From assembly GCA_019925095.2 (NCBI GenBank), contig CM034401.1:18198338-18262337 (forward strand): a stretch of 64,000 nt of DNA, read 5' to 3'. This DNA is from Dendrolimus kikuchii. Its lineage: Eukaryota > Arthropoda > Insecta > Lepidoptera > Lasiocampidae. This document shows positions 19,647-30,717 of the stretch, piece after piece. A program made the position numbers and the translations under genes. How positions within the stretch are numbered: the stretch's first letter is position 1; each line of letters opens with the position of its first letter. A model generated the notes under the pieces. The model did no database searches. It was not told where the DNA came from and saw only the letters and a list, made by a program, of their open reading frames with translations.

Positions 19647-19688
19647 TTCCGTGATCACGGCCACTGAAAAGTGGCCGAAACGTCGGAA
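19647..19688 (+). ncRNA. Hammerhead-ribozyme-like motif in Penelope terminal repeat
   Basis: TTCC pairs with GGAA (stem I). GTGATCA occupies the place of the CUGANGA core. CGGCCAC and GTGGCCG form stem II with a TGAAAA loop, followed by AAAC and GTC, after which cleavage would fall. Penelope-like elements are known to carry hammerhead motifs in their terminal repeats. Compared with the consensus, the two core positions that pair with each other (C3 and G8) are swapped to G and C, and one extra base may sit at the foot of stem II. Activity is unproven. Confidence 0.45.
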
Positions 19689-19790
19689 AAACCAAAATCA
19701 AATAAAATTACCGCGCTTAAAACCGTTAAAACGTAGTTTTATTATGTATACAAGTCGCGAAAACTTAAGAAAATATTAAGGATTACAATT

Positions 19791-19873
19791 AGTTCAAATG
19801 TCGACAGGTAATAAAATGTGCTTTTACAGATTTGTACGTGGAGTTTGTCTTTGTCGGGGCCTAGGTTGTAACA
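19791..19873 (-). mobile_element. Solo LTR 2, right part
   Basis: This is the 5' end of the minus-strand LTR, matching 30718-30800 in reverse (ACAGATTTGTACGTGG, then GTTTGTCTTTGTCGG) and ending GTTGTAACA before ATAT. Confidence 0.85.
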
Positions 19874-19877
19874 ATAT

Positions 19878-21324
19878 TATAAAAACTATCTATAAATACC
19901 GTCAATTATATTAGTATATGTGTGAAGTGTAAAATGTCGAGTAACTTGTAAACAGTTGTTATAGATATTAATAAGAGTATTTAGTAAATAGTAGAACGTA
20001 GGTTAAACAATATCTTAAACTTGCTTGCTATTGGTTGTACTACTTTATTACTACTACATTCCTTATTAAATAACAAGACAAAGCCATAGGTTTTTGCTCT
20101 TCTTAAGACAGAATTGCCAATACATCTTTTTCCACTGTCCGAAAATCTCCGCTCTCTATATGATATCCTTCTTATAATAGATTGTCCCCGACTCATCAAT
20201 GTATGTTCCCTTCTAAAGTTTGTATGTAGTAATTTTGTGAATATCCTATGTAAGTTTTTAATGTTCAAAAATATATATGTATATAATAACATAATGTTTG
20301 TGTTGTCCACAGATTTGTAAGAAACACATATAAATCACCGACCAAAATTCAGTCTGCTAAATTTATGTTTAATTAAGCACCTGTCTTTTGTAATACTGGA
20401 ATTAGCAAAACCAATCCCGAAAGTCTTGGAGCCTTAATTAAAGAAAGACACAGTTTTCTAATGACAGTTTTGTTAGCATTTTATTCTTCATATATCGTGA
20501 AAATTAAGATATTTGGTTAATGTACGGTTTTGATAGTGTCTAAACAGGATGAATAGATATTTCGAATGGGCCTCTGGAACCAAATTCGTAACTATAAGAT
20601 GTAGCGAAAAATTCGCAAAGGCGTCTCCAAACCGAATTTGCTGAAAATTAAAGCGGTATCATTAGATTGTTGAAAAATCATTTACCCCAGTCATGGACCG
20701 AGATACTGATTTTGAAAAAAATAACATACTATACACCAAATCAGAATGTAAGGATCAGTTTCTGTAAAGGAAAGTTTTGTCATTCAGAAGGGAATGGATT
20801 GATTTTTCAAAAATATTGTATTACGATCAATTTTTGTGAAGGAATGCCAAAACGTCCAACTAATAGAACGGGTTGGTTTTGACCAAACGATACTATAGAT
20901 GAATTAATTTTAATATACCTTATGCATTCTTGTTACTTTCTGGGAGTCGCCCCCTTAAACGGGCGAAGATATTTGGGCATAAATCATTTAAGGCCTCATA
21001 GTCTTGTCGTGAACGGTTGTTGTTTCATTATTCATGGTTTCAGAATGTTTGCTGATTTGTTTTCAGTCAGTGGTAAAATTATTCGAACTTTTTTTCTTAG
21101 CTTTTTAAACTCATTTTTAATTAAATTCATTTGCACGTGCTTTAGCCTGCTCAGAGAGGCCAGTGTTACCAACATTTAAGATCCTACTCAAGAAGCACTA
21201 CTTTTCACAAATTATTTATATAATATTGTATGATTACTTTTTATCGTTTAAAAATAATTTCATGAGTATTTATGTATCTATGTTAAAAATTTTGTGCGTA
21301 TTAAAAAAAAATAACAACATCTGA
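19878..21324. other. Unassigned AT-rich stretch
   Basis: No gene or repeat family is recognised. Frames of 60-110 codons on both strands overlap each other and lack recognisable features. Confidence 0.35.
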
Positions 21325-21453
21325 ATTTATGCATCACCTATATCGCCAGATTAGCTAAAAATGTGTTATGAGTTAGGTTGTCTGGAAGAGAGCGCTGTAA
21401 GCGATAAAGCCGTGCATTAATTTGGATAAAAATATTGAATGAATGAATGAATC
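21325..21453 (+). mobile_element. LINE 3' end with hairpin block and (GAAT)n tail
   Basis: It shares CACCTATATCGCCAGATTA and GGTTGTCTGGAAGAGAGCG with the copies at 3242 and 57672, and ends in a GAAT array. A 5'-truncated LINE tail is inferred. Confidence 0.55.
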
Positions 21454-21711
21454 GATCTTTACTTGCAGGTAGTGGTATATTGACAATAGTGGGTGAAACA
21501 AAACAGTGCGACTAGCATCACCGTATTTGATCTATGGTTGAAGAAATATTTACATTTATGTGTTAATTATAAATAACTTCTTTTATTGTAACTAATGTAT
21601 CGTGTCTGTCGTTTCAGTAAGCAATGAAGGGTTCTCCATCTATTTATTTTTGTTCATATTTGTGGAATCCGCATCCCAAGCTTCTTGTATATCGATTAAT
21701 ATAAAAGCTTG

Positions 21712-22030
21712 TTTTTTTTATTTTATTGCAGGAGTTCAGCAGACAGACAGATGGCTCACTTGATGGAAAGCAGTAACCATCGCCTATGGACATTTGCAAC
21801 ACCAAAGGTGGTAGAAATGCGCTGCTGCTCTCTTAAGGGAGACTGGAACCTGGTCACTAATGCCGGAACACAACTCAAGGTTGTTATGGCGACATACTTT
21901 AGACCAGGGGTGGTAGCCATCTAGTCGGGAAAATGCCCTACCACCTGGCTGTGGGTTGTTTAGTCGCCTCTTACGACAGGCCGCCCGGCCGCAGGAAATT
22001 GTATTCTTTCTCCGTTCCTACACGGATAGG
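21712..22030 (-). repeat. B repeat, full length (copy 5)
   Basis: It runs from the T-rich end and ATTGCAGGAGTTCAGCAGAC to TCCGTTCCTACACGG. All internal blocks are present. Confidence 0.82.
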
Positions 22031-22135
22031 AGTTATACGGATAGTTAAAAGCTAACTAACAAACATCAAAACAAACTTGAACTTTCAATTAAATAATTTT
22101 GCCACAATCAATACTGATGTCTATTATCTATTACA

Positions 22136-22444
22136 CATAATAAAATTGTAGAGGTCGAATTTCTGTACAATGAAAAAAAAAATGCTTAAAACCGAGTCAG
22201 GGGGCTGTAAGAAGTGAAATAGAACTAATTTAGATTTTTTCAATTTTTTTGTTTCTCTGTTTGTCTGTCTGTTTGTACCGGCTAATCTCCGAAACGACTG
22301 GACCGATTTAAATGAAATTTTGTATGGTGGTAGCTTATATCCCTGGTCAACATATAGGATACTTTTGATCCCGAAAAATTAAAGAGTTCCCGTGGCATAG
22401 TTAAAAAACCGCAGCACGCGGATGAAGTCGCGGACATCAGCTAG
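22136..22444 (+). mobile_element. Helitron-like element, CTAG-T end (second subfamily)
   Basis: It contains ACCGAGTCAGGGGGC, CGGCTAATCTCCGAAACG, CTGGTCAACATATAGG and the end GATGAAGTCGCGGACATCAG then CTAG and T. The copy at 51830-52136 is the same unit on the other strand. It has no coding capacity. Confidence 0.6.
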
Positions 22445-22944
22445 TATCTAATAATAATAAATAATATTTCAATGTCGGCTGCCTACGTATGCATAAAGAT
22501 CACTTATTCGAATTCGGTGAAAATTCTGATAAAAAATTCACCTGTTGTCTTTTGAATATCTTAAAAGAAAATCAAACAATTTTCGTGTGCGTCTATCCGT
22601 TTGCTTTTCTTTGTTGTATTTTTTTTTTAACGTACTGGGTCTCTATGGATGAAAGTTGACATGAAAATGTATATATAACAGTAACCGCTATAAAGTGATC
22701 TAAGAAAACGGCGAAAAACATCAGGTTTTATTTTTATCTGTACATATAAAAACCTAAAAAACATTTAAAATGTTAGTTTCGTACAGTATAAGTGTCATAA
22801 AGCGGAAAAAATATTCGCACATCATGCAAAACTTTCAAGATTCCTAAGAAATTTTACCTTGGTTTTTATACATTCGTGGTCCCCCAAGGGTGTTGCTCCA
22901 AATAAAAAAGTCCGCAATAGCTACGTTCATACACAAGCGTAAAG
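22445..22944. other. Unassigned stretch
   Basis: Nothing recognised beyond AT-rich sequence. Confidence 0.35.
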
Positions 22945-23110
22945 GTTTCTTTACGGAGCGTGACAGTGTTAAGGAGGCTCTACATTTGACTTCGCTCCCG
23001 GCCGTGGTAGGCGCCATGGTCGGGAGCAACACCGGATGGAACGCCGTCTCTTCCTTCTGCGAACACGTTATGCTTGCAAAGGAGAAGGCGGAGAGAGACA
23101 TAATGTTCGA
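22945..23110 (+). pseudogene. LINE ORF C-terminal relic
   Basis: The plus frame encodes ALHLTSLPAVVGAMVGSN, GWNAVSSFCEHVMLAKEKAE and RD. The WxAVxSFCExVMxAKExAE pattern is the C-terminal block of lepidopteran R1/TRAS-like LINE proteins; this is recalled family knowledge. The frame is short and no catalytic domain is attached. Confidence 0.55.
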
Positions 23111-24790
23111 ATGCGAATATAGTGTTGCAATAATAATAATGTGAATTTGTAGGGTGTAGATTCCAAAATGCTATTAGAATTATCACAATGTTTATTAGAA
23201 GTATGTATACTCCATTTGTAAATTAGACTTTGTCTCCTAGCAACATGTCGCCCACTGGTTCTTGAAATCGTTAAATGGTCAGCTTAATGACTTCCAAGAA
23301 TTCGCATGGAATACGAAGAGAGGGAAGAAGTTTTTATAAGAACAAAGAGATTAGCGAAAACAATAGACCACTCATATTGAAAGGGGCAATAAGACATATG
23401 CAAAGGATTAGTATCGGCTTGCAACAATAACATAGACTTTAACTTTGAAAATAAATATGTATAATTTAAAAAAGTGAAAATAAAGGAATACATTGTAATC
23501 ACTTTAATATAGAATGCTTTAAGGTTATTAATCTATTTATAAATATGAACCTCATTTTGTGTTATACATTTCTAGGGATTCTTTTCCTTCACGACCTTGG
23601 AGATAAACCGATTGTCATAAATTATGGCACGTTCCTTAGTCGAAATTAATATTAGATACTTTTATAGAAAAAGGAATATTTTCAGCTTGATAAAAATCCT
23701 AAAAGTTCGCATAACGCATGATAATCTCTAGTATTAATATATATGTAAGGAAATGCCTAAATTATTACTGCCAGTTCCATATAACCATTTGTGTTTCTTT
23801 ATTTGTTTCTTAAGTAAGCTGTCTAAGATATCAGTTTAGGTGATAAATTTTATGGCATTTATAGAACACTGTTTTTATTAATGTTTCCTCCAAAATAATA
23901 TATGATTATTTATGAAAGAAACCAGGCGTAAAGTTGCTATAAATCTGCGTGAATGAGTGTGTATCGTCCTTAAGATTAAAACCACCGTATTTACGTCACG
24001 TAGTTCTTTAAATGAAAGCCCTTGGAGTTAAACAATAAACTTATTTTTCACCGTCTAGCATTTTCAAACGTTTTATGTGCTTTCGCAATTTCATTTAATA
24101 ATGACTCGAGGTATATTTTTGAACTGTGCACGTCTCTTGAGGTGAATTTGAAAAAAACATACTTTTTTATGGTAGAATTTCTTTGTGTAGGGGTCGAGAG
24201 TTTAATGTCCATTCCTCTAAAGTGACAAAACGTAAGCCCAGCTCTAGGACGCCAGTATCACTTTCTAATTAATACACATTTTTAAATACAATACGATACA
24301 TACTGTTTTTAGGTGTGAATTTCTAATTACGCAACTCGCCTGAAAAGAGAAACAACATTTAAAGCTAATTAATTTATAATTTCAATTAATCTAATACGTT
24401 TAGGAAATTTTACAATAACACTGTTAATTTGTTCTAACTGACAAAAACTCTGACAATTGACGTACAAGTGACATTACATTGATATTTGACAATGACATAT
24501 ACTATGATAATACCCCTTTGCGCGCCAAATTCAAATCGAACGAAGTTACTCTTCATTTACATATTTATGTATCATGTATATAATTTATTTGTGTTAATCT
24601 GTTTCTATTGTATATGACATAGTTAAATCATAAGTAATCTTAGTGTACACAACCCTGCCTTTTGCTTCTCCGCTTCTCGCTAGACTCATAGGTTTGCTGG
24701 AAAAAAACTCTTTTAGGATTAAGCTCGCCTTTGTACATCACCACTATTGTATAATTTTGTATGTAACTTTTTGTGTACAATAAGGAATAA
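23111..24790. other. Unassigned AT-rich stretch
   Basis: No gene, RNA gene or recognised repeat. Open frames of 60-85 codons lack family resemblance. Confidence 0.35.
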
Positions 24791-25030
24791 AGAGGCTAGT
24801 CGGTCAACCAGTACGGTCAGCCGTGCGGCTAACCGCGTAGTGTTTGATTGATTTTGCAACTAGCCGGAGTCACGCAGTTATGTACACCGCCGCACACTGA
24901 ACCGCATAGTACGTATATGTCGTATAGCTTACCTACGATGGGGCCGTAGCGGTTGCCGACACCGCACCGGTTCGAAAGCCGCAATGTAATGCGTTGCCGT
25001 ATGAAACGCGGTTAATCAAATCAAATCAAA
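24791..25030. other. GC-rich block, possible MITE
   Basis: CGGCTAACCGCGTAG on the left is weakly mirrored by AAACGCGGTTAATC on the right. This suggests a decayed inverted-repeat element of about 200 bp. No frame is recognised. Confidence 0.25.
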
Positions 25031-25814
25031 TTAAATAATCTATTGCATAAAACCATGGTAGCTATACAAATAGGTGTTGTTATTTTAATAATGATCGCAT
25101 GTTTTTTGCCGGTTCCGTGTACAATTTACAATTAGCATCTGTCTAACCGTTTCACGCCAATATTCTATGAATGTTGTTGTTTGCTGAAAATGCGGCGTAC
25201 AAATTCTCAAAATATCTTTTTATTTCTAAGATGCGTGTCAGTAATATAAGTACGTCGCTGTGTCTTTAAATTTTTTTTTCTTTCTTTCTTTTCTCTATGC
25301 CTATAAAGTAATCCCTTAAACACTCACTTTAAGGGTATAAATAATAAATAAGAGACAATTTTCTTATTACGCCAGGGACTCTCCATATTTATAATAAAAC
25401 GTCAAGAAACCATTAGTCATAGAAATAAGCAATCATCTATAATTCCAAGAGAGGGCCTTTTTAATTATGCAAAATCTGTCCCATTCATTAGACGCTGTCC
25501 CCCATTTTTGCCCCCCGCTGTCCCCCGCTTTGGACCCATTTGTCCCCCCTCAGTTGTCACACGACCATTATCTCGGCGTGACGCCCGAAATTATATACTC
25601 GGGATTGATGAAAAATATATAAGATGGATGGTCCGCTATCTGTTTAAATATTGTTGGAAGGAGGGACAATTTAAATCGGTCGGTTCATGCCGCATTTTCC
25701 TTCATTTAAGCTATAACCACACTGAGTTGAAGTATCAGAGTATCAATATAAAAAAATAATAACAACAATCCATCCCACTGCTGCCACACTCCAGCCTCCT
25801 TATTTTTAGGAGTA

Positions 25815-25990
25815 CGGAACGTCCAGTTCATAAACGTCCAATTGCTGGACTCGAACCTCTATTTTTAGGGGCATGGAAGGTATAGTCGCTATGCTTGTCC
25901 AAGATAGATTGGCAGGTTTAACACATTAGTTATGTCGATGTTTCAGTTTCATCACGATGTTTATCTTCACCGTCAACAACGTGTACTGTT
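25815..25990 (-). mobile_element. SINE1, partial and degenerate
   Basis: On the plus strand it shows ATAAACGTCCAATTGCTGG, GATTGGCAGG and CATCACGATGTTTATCTTCACC, the reverse complement of the SINE1 body. The tRNA-like head is missing. Confidence 0.55.
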
Positions 25991-25992
25991 TA

Positions 25993-26520
25993 TACTGGGT
26001 AAAAGCGAATGCCGAGGTGAGGGAGAACGATAGACCAGACGCTCTGGCTAAGGCCACTGCTTTGTCCCTAAAGTCAAAGCCTCATTATGACAGGCGTCCG
26101 GTCTCATTTGACAAATGGAACCGAAGATATAGGTACTAGCAAACAGAGTCCGTAATTACGTTCTTCTTCCCGGACGCGGAGTACGCTTTCAAATCTTTGA
26201 AGAGCATTAGAGTATGCAGCCTTGGAACCCAGCTGTTCACAGGGCACGGAAGGTTCTCCAAATATTTGAATCGTTTCAAATTAAAGGACCTCTCGAGTCC
26301 CTGTGAGCCGGGAGCTCCAAAAACTCCGATACACTGCCTCTTTGAATACCGCCTCTTCGTTCTTGAGCGGTATGAATTCGAGTGTGCCTATCGAACTATA
26401 ATTAGCAGAATCTCATTGCTAAAAGCTGAGAGAGGAGTTCGTCAACTTTGCATTAAAATTATGAAAACAGTGGTCAATAGAAATCGGATCACAAATATCG
26501 GTGCAAACATGTAATTTTAT
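25993..26520 (+). pseudogene. LINE RNase H and C-terminal relic
   Basis: The plus strand first encodes VKANAEVRENDRPDALAKAT and FDKWNRRYR, an RNase H-like tail in which the usual H of VKAHxGIxGNExAD is N. A second stretch at 26197-26514 holds TGHGRFSKYLNRFKLKD and CEPGAPKTPIHCLFEY, the cysteine/histidine block that follows RNase H in R1/Jockey-like LINEs. The two stretches are in different frames, so at least one frameshift or stop intervenes. It is a decayed fragment. Confidence 0.6.
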
Positions 26521-26609
26521 ATGTTGCGAGCGTTAATGCATTTGCAATTAATAAGACGTAGACTCTAAGACAGTTGTAAAATAACCCCATACCCTCACAA
26601 ATATTGAAA

Positions 26610-26692
26610 AAAAAACGAATTGTGTGTGTGCAGTTCACACGCAGTAGATGTGAAACTTCAGAGAATATACTCACAGATAATCTCATATAAAT
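26610..26692 (-). repeat. Short repeat shared with 34263-34345
   Basis: The reverse complement reads TTATCTGTGAGTATATTCTC, TGAAGTTTCAC and CTACTGCGTGTGAA. It matches about 80 bp at 34263-34345 on the plus strand. Family unknown. Confidence 0.55.
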
Positions 26693-28120
26693 TAAAATAA
26701 ATAAATTTAATAACTTTATTTTTTTCCAATAAAAATTGCAATCGAGTTGACTACTGACCGGTCATTTCTAGATATAAAACGATGATATTTAAAAATCTGT
26801 TGCATTAGCCGATTATCAATTCAACCCGTTCGCCGCTAGTTGGATGTCAATATTCATTTAGAGCTCGGCCACGGTGGTGCGCGTGATTTGTCGCCCGGTC
26901 TTTTCAGGGTTGGCACAGTGTGTAGTTTGTTCTTAATCAAAGATTTTTTCTACATGGGTTTGGTTTATAATATATCTACAAAATATTTAAGTGCTAGTAC
27001 CCACGTAGGATTCTCGTCTATAAGTTATTTGTCCATCGCTTTTTGATGTTATTTTTATTCAAATTAGTAGAATTATTGTAGATAATTAAATTAAGATTAC
27101 ATCTATTTAACAATTATATAACAGCTGTCGTTTGCTTTATTAAGTTTATTAGTTCTAATAAAATTTGAAAATAGTCAAAACACTAAGACGTTAATTAATA
27201 GACGTTTATCCATAGACAGCTAGATAATACTTTATTTTTCAATAACATAACAATTATAATACTGTCAAATTAAAAACAATAAGCGGCCTTATTGCTCGGG
27301 GCATATTCTTCAAGGCAGCCTAACTTAAAAAATGACTATAACCAATCTTGCGTTGTAGTTGGTCCAGAATGAATGAATTTTTGGCAATTCTCTTATAGAA
27401 ATAAGTATCGAATTAAAAAATTTATCATCATCATCTATTATTTTTTTTTGACTGATTGTAGTATTGCACTTATCAATTATGAGACAGAACTAAAATTATA
27501 TGCGTTCATATTACGTGTACTGTGATTTTTTCGTGAAGACACATTTTAACAAAGTTTGTTTACGTTTTTGAATCGTGTTGGATTAGTAGGTAATAATAAT
27601 ATGTCGAACAGTAATTTGGGAATAATCTCGATTGGACCAGCCCTATTCGTGTCGGTGGTTTCGTGAAGAGAGACGTCGTGTTCGGAATACTAAACCGTGT
27701 CGAATTTCGCCCGGGGGGCGTACCAATCTGCGTCGAAAATCGTTTTTGATATTAATAATTTGGAAATCTGTTGTATTATACTCGTACATACAATAGCAGC
27801 CCCCACACCACTGCCGAGTCCAGACCTTCCCAGTTTTAAGGGAACATCGGTGTACTTGTAATGTTCTTCCATGTTTTTGGTGAGATTTGCAAGTATGTAT
27901 AATCCTAATGTTTTCACTCACATTCAGCTTGTGGTAATTACTCGTAAATGATACATGTTACAATAAATTGTAATCATATCATGGTGTCCATAGTGGAGAT
28001 AACTAATATTCTAGTAAAATATTTATTGGTCTTTATGATTTATGTATTTAGCCAGGGACAAGTTAGAATTTGGTTGAGGTTTTACCAAATCGTAGATCTT
28101 TGATTTCACTAAATATTTGT
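26693..28120. other. Unassigned AT-rich stretch
   Basis: No gene or recognised repeat is visible. Minus-strand frames at 27643-27921 overlap each other and are not family-like. Confidence 0.35.
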
Positions 28121-28139
28121 GGTTTTCAACACAAATGCA

Positions 28140-28327
28140 CAATTCTACGTAAGGGCCACAGCACACTAGATACTTTTAGCATCTCTCTGCGTTCGATCGC
28201 GGTCTCAAAATCGCGCGTCATGCTGCATCATTCGCGACTTTCTGCGTTCGAACGCGGTATCGGAAACGCGCGTTTTAGCGACTGCTCAGACGCTGGATCG
28301 CGTCATATAAAAGCGCGTGCGCTAAAA
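28140..28327. repeat. GC-rich block with internal direct repeat
   Basis: CTGCGTTCGATCGCGGT and CTGCGTTCGAACGCGGT, each followed closely by a CGCGCG motif, occur at about 28186 and 28243. The block is unlike its AT-rich surroundings and may be a decayed DNA transposon. It ends against the target duplication of the Penelope-like copy 3. Confidence 0.4.
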
Positions 28328-28341
28328 TACTATATTATACT

Positions 28342-28764
28342 TAATAAAATTATCTACGTTTTAACGGTTTTAAGCGCAGTGATTTATTTGATTTTTATTA
28401 TTTTCCTCCCAACTATTTTAATATTATATAAAATTATTAGAGCTAGGCATGTTGGCTGAAGAATTTCTTGCGCCGCTTCTTCTCTTCAAGCCACAACATG
28501 TTGCGAAGTGGTGGTAAATTAGATTAGGCTCCCATAGAGTAAATAATAACCATAAACAAAATTAAATGAACAAATTGGCGGTTGGCTAAAGAAAACATTA
28601 ACAATACTCATGGACACTTGACATCTTTATCTTACGTGACCACGAACGACTACTGAAAAGTGTCAGAAACGTCGGAATACTAAAAATAAATTAAATCATC
28701 GCGCTTAAAATCGTTAAAACGTAGTTTTATTATGTATGCTAGCCGCGAAAACTTAAGTAAATAT
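28342..28764 (+). mobile_element. Short Penelope-like element with inverted ends (copy 3)
   Basis: A perfect 14-bp duplication, TACTATATTATACT, lies at 28328-28341 and 28765-28778. The left about 50 bp (CTACGTTTTAACGGTTTTAA) are an inverted terminal-repeat stub. The rest is the untranslated region and terminal repeat in plus orientation, ending with the one-sided extension (GCCGCGAAAACTTAAG). No coding sequence remains. Confidence 0.85.
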
Positions 28765-28976
28765 TACTATATTATACTGTTATTTTATTTTGTAAAGTAT
28801 CACGAAAATTAATTTTAATAACGGTTTAAACAATAACTAATACTCTGCTCAATTCTTTTAAGTTATGACGTCACAGCTTTATATTCACCTACAAAGTCTA
28901 GAAGGCTTTCGGAATTTTGTATTAAGATAAAAGTATTTCATTTGTCTTAACCATCGACTACCCTATTGTAGCAATT

Positions 28977-29200
28977 GTTTTTTTTTTTATTGCGAAGATG
29001 GCAAAAAGGTAGACGGCCTGATGAAAAGATGAAAAGTAGTAAACATCGCCTATAGACTTTTTGTTCTGGATATAGATATAGAACATCAGGAGCAAAGCCA
29101 ACGCATGACCATCCCTTATTGTGAGATAGAGGGGAGAAGATAGTGCAATAGCACATTAGAGCATAAAAACTGTTGAAACGATGCATTATAATCGACCAGA
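28977..29200 (-). repeat. Interspersed repeat (F family)
   Basis: A T-rich end is followed by GATGGCAAAAAGGTAGACGG, AACATCGCCTATAGAC and AACATCAGGAGCAAAGCC. It is related in part to the B repeat's TGGAAAGCGGTTACC block and to units at 37797, 41415 and 55590. Strand is set by the T-rich left end. Confidence 0.45.
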
Positions 29201-29575
29201 CCTGAGGGCCTCAAGCAGCCACTGTCGCAGATTCGTGTTACGAATGTGACAAGTATCAAAATAAAGTGAAACTTTATGCTGTCTTACTTACCAGTATGTC
29301 TATTCACGTATCAACTTTCATGAGTGATTTTTCAAAACTGATCGCTTTAGGCAGCCTGATCATCCAGGCTGGTACACTCTTAAACATTTATCTGCATTTT
29401 AAATAATAATTCTAATTACAATATTTTTTTTCAGATTTTTCGCAATACATCGGTGACATGGACATACAAGATTATAAGACTATCACTGGTGTTACAGACA
29501 GGCAAGTTTATAGTAATAAGTGTTAATGTACAATTTCTGTTTACTATACATTTACATACATATTAACACTCCTGT

Positions 29576-29985
29576 TTCCCATAGCAGATATGACGGATCT
29601 CCAATTGCGTCGATCCTAACAAATAACCTTCGCTTCATCTAATTTTTTTAAACCCTTCATATATGCACGCTTATTTGAAATGCTTTTATACCTGACCTTT
29701 CTTGAATACTTCTGTAGTTTGATCACGGTGTGTACGTCACGATCTACCAGCATCAACATATTGATAGGCCGGTTTCCCACGGGGGCAGACAGAGACGACA
29801 GATTTCTAATTGCGATGGTCCTAACAAATAACTTTTGCTTCATCTACTTTCATTAACCTCTTCGTATATGCACGTTTATTTGAGATTCTTTTATATGTGA
29901 CCAAACTTTAACACTTCTGCGGTTTGATCACGGTGTGTACGTCACGATCTACCATCATCAACTCTACCATTTAGATTAATGTCAT
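29576..29985 (-). pseudogene. LINE ORF relic, tandemly duplicated
   Basis: The minus strand encodes LVDRDVHTVIKLQK, SNKRAYMKGLKKLDEAKVIC in an open frame at 29616-29843. A second, less open unit lies at about 29770-29985, with the same landmarks about 195 bp apart (TTTGATCACGGTGTGTACGT occurs at both). I infer the C-terminal end of an RTE-like LINE related to, but distinct from, the MNVKEASEVCKN family. Confidence 0.5.
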
Positions 29986-30713
29986 ACACTTGTTTTGTGG
30001 TTCTACTTTCATCAATTTTCTACATGCTCAAACCCCTTAACATCCCTTTTTCAACTTTTGTTATTACATCTTCTGTAAAATATTTTAGGTATTATAACGC
30101 CTATTTTCCACAGAAGTAGATAGAGAAGATGTATCTCCTCTTGCTACGGTCTAACAGACACCTTTCTTACTTACTTTAACTCCATTGGCTTTGCAACCCA
30201 ACGCGAGTCTTAGTCTCCGAATCGAGAACACGCCGCTTTTAACCCTATCCTATGCAGTTTCTTGCCTTATTATGGGCCTGAAGTTGACACGATTCAGCCT
30301 CCAATCTTTCTGTTCAGCGATATTTTGGAACGGCCTTCTCAAATATGCTTTCTTCACACTGTTTTACGAAACTGAAAATGAGAATTAAAAAACACCTTTC
30401 GCTATTTATTTAACTCCATTAGTCTCTTCATGCCTGCATTTTCCTTAGAAGTCTTTGTTCAGTTCTGTAACAATCCAAAAACAAACGTCGTAAATATGTA
30501 TCCGAGAAACTTTCACTGTCACTCCAAATGTATATTTATTTTAAGTTTTTAAATTTCATAGTACAGGAGAGGTAATTTTAACTATGAGTTCACGTGTAGT
30601 TAACTATGAGTTCACGATGTTGTGAAATGCAAGTATGAAAGTATAAAACTCCATTCACTAATAAACATCGTTATTATCTTTAAAAGCCCTCCAATAGTAT
30701 CCCTTATATCTAT
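29986..30713. other. Unassigned stretch
   Basis: A weak third partial unit of the LINE relic may be present at about 30100-30180 (TCCACAGAAGTAGATAGAG). Nothing else recognised. Confidence 0.3.
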
Positions 30714-30717
30714 ATAC

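Larger units (their letters stand above)
16641..19777. mobile_element. Head-to-head double Penelope-like element (copy 2)
   Basis: Two partial copies face each other. Arms 16641-17992 and 18395-19744 are near-identical inverted repeats of about 1.35 kb; the spacer 17993-18394 is the upstream part of the left (minus) copy only. The right end has an extra 33 bp (TGTATACAAGTCGCG onward). A 13-bp duplication flanks the whole: AAGGATTATAATT (16628-16640) and AAGGATTACAATT (19778-19790), with one mismatch. Penelope-like elements are known to insert in tandem or inverted partial arrangements with a short one-sided extension, and this fits. The insertion lies inside solo LTR 2. Confidence 0.93.

Noticed and set aside
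16641..19777. GIY-YIG domain as a homing endonuclease in a group I intron
   Set aside because: It is fused behind reverse transcriptase with the GVY...YIG and SAISEH pattern of Penelope-like elements. No intron core is visible.
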